Positions 59,262-64,000 of a DNA stretch of 64,000 nucleotides are shown in pieces. Location: positions 64,159,245 through 64,223,244 of the forward strand of contig CM060175.1 in assembly GCA_030549775.1 (NCBI GenBank), written 5' to 3'. This DNA is from Tamarix chinensis. Its lineage: Eukaryota > Streptophyta > Magnoliopsida > Caryophyllales > Tamaricaceae. The first letter of the stretch is position 1, and every line of letters starts with the position of its first letter. Position numbers and translations under genes: made by a program. Under the pieces are notes generated by a model that saw only the letters and a program-made list of their open reading frames with translations, made no database searches and had not been told where the DNA came from.

Positions 59262-59560
59262 TCCCCTCTTTCGCCACCGCCGAAGCCTCCACTTAGCCAC
59301 CTGACACCACCTCGACACACCCCCTACCTCACCTTATCCGAACTCCCCCTGTATCTCCCCCTTCTCTTCCTTTTATTTTTCTTTCTTCCTTTTCTCCCTC
59401 CTGTAGCCACTGCCGCCACACTTCAACTTCCAACCACTACATATACTCTACCTCACCCATAAACCCAACAACCAACCCCAACTCCTCTCCACCACCTCCC
59501 TTAACCCTCTTACCCAAGCCTCCCCCCTTCTAACATTTTTCCCTTCCTCCTCACCCTTAT
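59262..59560. repeat. Pyrimidine-rich tract, continuation
   Basis: C/T-rich sequence to the right of the CACTA element, the continuation of 56380-57081. Confidence 0.5.
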
Positions 59561-61900
59561 GTCCTTTTGCATGCTCACGCTACATGGTTAGCGTGAGTTA
59601 TGCTGCATAAATTTGGTACATTTTTAGCTAAAATTGAGGTACAATGTATTTTGGTAATATTATATATTTAATAAGCATTTTTAATGAATATCATTCCTTT
59701 ACTTATATAATAATAATATGTTGCTTGTGACATTATTTTATGTACAAAATTTTATTAAACTGGGATATTGGTAAAGTTTGGCTTTTGCTGGATATAAGGT
59801 AACTGTTATACCCCACTAAAATGCATTGCCGTATATTAGTACATTAGGGTTTTTGGTATGTGATTTATGTATATATGATGTGATACTATCAATCCCATGA
59901 TTATTATGTTATCTTGTATATGGTGTGATATGTGTGAAGGGGTGACTAGAAAAAGGGGTTTATATTGATGATGAGTGTTATGTGTATATACATGCTATGA
60001 TAAGTAAGCATGGCCATTAGTAGTGAAAATAATACTAATATGAGCCCTAGGGGCAATTTGATCATTTGGACACATCATGATGTTTTGACCTAAATGAGAT
60101 GCTTAATGTGTTATGTATAATGTTAAGAATAGATATGGAAGTTTGGTGAAGTATAAATATAAGTGTTAGTAGAAATATCCATGTTTTATGGCCTAAGGGT
60201 AATTTGATAATTTTAACGTACGATTTTGATTATCGTAATAAAAATGCATGATAAGTGTTATATGAGATTGAAAATAATGATAGGGATTTACGGCATTGAA
60301 AATACATGTTCCATAATGAATAATGATATTTTATGTTCTAGGGATATTTTAGTAATTTTACAAGTTCAATGGAAGTGACATAAATAAATGTGCATGGTAA
60401 GTAATTATTGGTTCTAAGAAAAATAATAAAGGTTTTGTGGCGATAATAATGCATGTTGGGCATGAATATCAATATTTTATGACCTAAGGGCATTTTAGTA
60501 ATTTTACATGCAAAATGGAGGTTGCTTAAATAAATATGCATGATATGTAATAATTGGTGCTAAGAATAATAATAAGGTTTTTGTGGTGTTAATAATGCAT
60601 GTTGAATATTAATATTTTATGACCTAGAGGCATTTTAGTAATTTGACATGTCTAATGGGAGTTAACTTAATAAACATGTATGATCAGTGGTAGTCGGTGC
60701 TAAGTATGGCAGTAGGGGTTTATTATCCTAGTATCACTTATTTGAGTGTGATATTCAATAAAATATAATCTAGGGGTATTTTGGTAATTTTGTATGTAAA
60801 ATAGTAGTTGGTTTAATAAACATGCATGAGATGAATAGATTAATGTTAAATATGATAATAGGGGTTATGGCCTTAGTATCACCTATTCAAGCATGATCAT
60901 GAACATTATAAGGCCTAGGGGTATTTTAGTAAATTAAAGTGTATCATAATGATTATGCATGGTTTAGGGTTAATTAGGTAAATCAGGGTGTGTTATGATG
61001 ATATTTTTATAAACATGCAAGAAGTGCATTAATTGTTAATTAAGCTTGAGAAGGTGTGTTGGTTGCTATAGAAGTGCATGTTAGGGTTTTATTTATAAAA
61101 TGATCATTTGGTGTGTAAGGAAACTTAACTTCATAATCGATAGTATAATTATGCTATGTTACTCTTTTATAGTATGTTGTTAAGTAAAAAAAATTGAATT
61201 ATGTGATGGAAGTGGATGGTAAAGAGGTGGCCTTAGCCTTAGGGGCATTTTGGTCATTTTGACCTAAGGTGCCTAAGTATGAATGTTGGAACCTAAAATG
61301 GCCTTAGTGGAATACTTAAGCTAACATCGATAATAATCCTAATTCTGATTACTTCATAGTAATGGAAACAAATAAGAATGGTTAAGTATGTGAATAATAT
61401 GTGTTTTTCATGGTCGCCTTAATTAAGATACTAATACTTAAAGTGAAATACCTTAAGATCGGAAATGGTGGCTCTTTAGGGGTCGCTATCTACAGACATG
61501 GTTTAGCCCATGACTATTTTGGATTTTGCTAGTGTACCTTAGGGCCCCAATCAGGTCCTACATCTTACTCAATTTAGCTCTACGGTCCTAATTATGGGGT
61601 ATGTATACTTATGTATTAGGTTTCCTTATCGGTAGGATACTGTGTGCCTTCAAGTACCAGGGTACCTTTGTATCCCTAGGTTGATAGTTTGTAGGATGTT
61701 GTGTTGCTCCTATGCACCAATATGACTAGTGTAACTTTATATCTCTAGGTTCGTGATCTCCCCCTCAAATAAATAAAATGGAATGGTGTGATAATTAAAT
61801 AAAAAGATACTAATCACTTATAGTAGAAAAAATATCATTAATAGTCATTATTTGTTTACACATAATCACCCTTCCTCCCTAGTAGAAAAAAAAGGGTAGA
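59561..61900. repeat. LTR-like repetitive sequence
   Basis: No gene. The block near 61430-61460 (AAGATACTAATACTTAAAGT) recurs in related form near 27130, 32910 and, inverted, 50945, placing this stretch in the same LTR family as the others. TGTTATACCCC at about 59812 could be an LTR start; ends are not resolved. Confidence 0.45.
60185..60950. repeat. Tandem repeats of about 143 bp
   Basis: Five to six degenerate units, each with GGGCATTTTAGTAATTTTAC-like and AAACATGCATGATA-like cores. The first core recurs near 60347, 60490, 60632, 60776 and 60925, a period of 142-149 bp. Confidence 0.75.
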
Positions 61901-62901
61901 TATTGAATAAATTAATCTAACATGTTCACGTTCTAAAATTTTGCAAAGTAGCTATAGATGTTAGAAACCTTCCGAAGGTAGTTTACAAGCAAAGACTCAT
62001 TGATAGTTTTCTCCCCCACCTGAAAAGCCTCAATGATTGTTATAATCAATAAAAAAATATATGATAACACTAATCTATTTAAGAATATAAGATGTGAAAA
62101 ATATATATAATATTATATGGCCATTTGGTATGAGAATAATATAAATTGAAAACTAATTCTATATTCTATATCTCTTAAAAAGTTTTTTAAAATAAATTTT
62201 TTTTGATCAAATATTTATTTTAGATCTAAATTTACTATATAATACATATTTAATTGAAAATAATTATTTTTTATTTATTAAAAACATAAAATATAAAAAA
62301 TATATTTGTATACAGGTCAAAACCCATATAATAATACTAGTTCACATAAGCAAAATAAAACATTTCCTTAGTAGTCAAAAGAGTGTTACTTTATAAATAA
62401 ATTTTTATACAAAAGAGAAGAAGAAAATAATGTCTTAAAAAAATTAAATTTTAATTTTTTTTCAAACACATAATAACTTTGGTTGAAGTATAGATTAAAG
62501 ACTTCAACAATCAACTTTTAAAAGTTAATAGTAAAGGACTTGAGGATCTAAAATTTTGCTTTGATGATTTAAGAGTCTATTTTTTTTTATAGGTACACGA
62601 TATCAAAAGATTTTTCATGAGGTATTTCGATGAGATAAACATTTCTATACTTAACAAGTTGTATAAATATGCATTAATATTTTAAGTGATGAAATCAAAG
62701 TTTTCCCTTGATTTACAAAAACTATCCAAACTAATAAGCAAATTATATATTTTTTTATAATTTATATGTATGCTGAAGATACTCTAAAATAAATATTTAA
62801 AGCAACAAATTATATAATCGATTTCATCGTATATCTCAATATTTTTCCAACCACATTTCTCTTTCTTTCTAGTCTTCACTTCCAAACCCTAGCCCTCCTA
62901 A
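61901..62901. other. AT-rich intergenic sequence
   Basis: No gene, RNA or repeat boundary recognised. Confidence 0.5.
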
Positions 62902-62909
62902 TCACCACC

Positions 62910-63354
62910 TAGGGATGGCAACGGGGCGGGTCGGGGATGGGGACCCCATCCCCATCCCCGAACCCGATAAGAAAAATAATCCCAGAATCCGACCCGATCC
63001 TCGTTATTTTTTTATCGGGGATTCCCCGACTCGATCCCGGCAGGGATCAAATCCCCATACCCGACCCGATCCCCGATTCCATCCCCGATCCTCAAACTAT
63101 TTTTTTATATTATATTTTTAATTTATATTCTATAAAAAAATTATATATATCATATAATAGATAATTATATAAAAATATATATATATAAAATTTCGGGGCG
63201 GGTTCGGGGATGGGGACCCCAAACCCGTCCCCGAAAAAATCCCCGTTAAGAATCCCCGAACCCGAACTCGATCCCCGAATTCCCTCCCCGAACCCGAACC
63301 CGAACAGGGAATCCCCGACGGGCCCCGAACCCGCGGGAAAAATTGCCATCCCTA
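62910..63354. mobile_element. hAT-type MITE, 445 bp, perfect target duplication
   Basis: The ends TAGGGATGGCAA and its complement TTGCCATCCCTA, with a perfect 8-bp target copy TCACCACC at 62902-62909 and 63355-63362. Both halves are rich in CCCCGAACCCG / GGGGATTCCCCGA motifs; open frames across it are Pro/Asp-rich artefacts. It is of the same family as the split MITE at 29021-34210. Confidence 0.9.
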
Positions 63355-63362
63355 TCACCACC

Positions 63363-64000
63363 ACTACCCAACCCATGTATGTAGTTGCCTCCACTGCCAA
63401 CACCTTTCCCATTTGTTAGCTTGTTACCGCCTCCATCCCCACCGAGTGCCTGTTACCTCTTGTTAGAATCACAATGTTAATGACCATTGAAAGCCGCCAA
63501 GATCCAAATTCCTCTTCCACTTCTTTTTCCTTTGATTGTTATTGTACTATGAAATTAATGCTCTCAATTTCTTAAGGTATATTCTTGTTGTTTTTGCCCC
63601 ACAATATTTTGGGTCATTATGTACAATCCTAAGTCTTATCCTACCTTTTATCTCAGCCCCATTATAACGTAAATAAGACCTCATGATTTTTATTTTTCAC
63701 AAAGTCTTTTGTGTGGCAATTAAAGAGAATATGCATAAGCATATGGTCAATCATTATTGACATGGAGAATTTTGAGCAAAATAGGTACATCTTGAAACAC
63801 ATGAGTGCCAAGAGTCACATTTCCCTATAGTGAGGAATTCTACTTCTCTTTTCAACTCATATCCCATAAGGATGTGCATCTACACACCTCTAAACCATCT
63901 GATAGTGCTATACTAATTCTGAATGAGGAGTTGACATTGAGAATTGTTTACACTTTTTTTTCTGTTATTAATGATCGTAATTTATCTAGGTAGTTTGTCT
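63363..64000. other. Intergenic sequence to window end
   Basis: The plus frame at 63805-63993 is open but unrecognised. Nothing else seen. Confidence 0.45.

Noticed and set aside
62915..63419. Pro/Asp-rich frames on both strands
   Set aside because: They translate the CCCCGAACCC repeats of the hAT-type MITE.

Overview
The window is nuclear DNA of a flowering plant. It is AT-rich, has GT-AG spliced plant genes, and most of its length is transposable elements of plant families (Copia, L1-type LINE, hAT, CACTA, solo LTRs, a 5S-bearing TRIM-like LTR), often nested in one another. The species cannot be named. A short interstitial array of CCCTAA hexamers at 53.2-53.3 kb, instead of the commoner plant heptamer, is a weak hint of a lineage with TTAGGG-type telomeres.

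Only two host genes are recognised. (1) A minus-strand alpha/beta-hydrolase gene of the monoacylglycerol lipase / caffeoylshikimate esterase-like family, exons spread from 18,917 down to 2,340. All seven exons can be traced. The gene is dead: one L1-type LINE lies inside exon 4 (11,914-17,567, 16-bp target duplication), a second related LINE lies inside exon 6 (7,885-11,301, 15-bp target duplication), and a decayed Copia element (about 2,872-7,808) fills the intron before exon 7. It also has stop codons, a frameshift, and Tyr in place of the catalytic His. (2) An intact three-exon plus-strand gene at 45,960-47,217, coding for a 180-residue Ser/Pro-rich conserved plant protein of unknown function, with a leader intron and a TATA-like box.

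Layout: 0.7-1.2 kb, LINE 3' fragment; 2.3-18.9 kb, lipase pseudogene with its insertions; 19.3-21.0 kb, solo LTR with TSD; 21.3-25.1 kb, CACTA-like relic; 25.1-25.8 kb, Copia LTR, polypurine tract and RT fragment (minus); 25.8-28.5 kb, LTR-like sequence; 29.0-34.2 kb, a small hAT-type MITE split by a 4.85-kb LTR-like insertion; 38.4-42.9 kb, a nearly intact autonomous-type hAT element with perfect TIRs and 8-bp TSD; 44.4-44.9 kb, an inverted MITE pair; 45.3-47.7 kb, the intact gene; 49.7-50.4 kb, a hAT-type MITE; 51.1-54.4 kb, a CACTA element carrying a decayed Ulp1 protease and the telomere-like repeats; 57.1-59.3 kb, a CACTA element with a 5S-rRNA-bearing Cassandra-like LTR nested in it; 59.3-61.8 kb, LTR-like sequence with about 143-bp tandem repeats; 62.9-63.4 kb, a second hAT-type MITE with perfect TSD.

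The hAT element encodes its own transposase and may supply functions to non-autonomous hATs. The MITEs seen here have different terminal sequences (TAGGG...), so they probably depend on another transposase. No bacterial, organellar or CRISPR sequence was recognised, and no tRNA gene was noticed.
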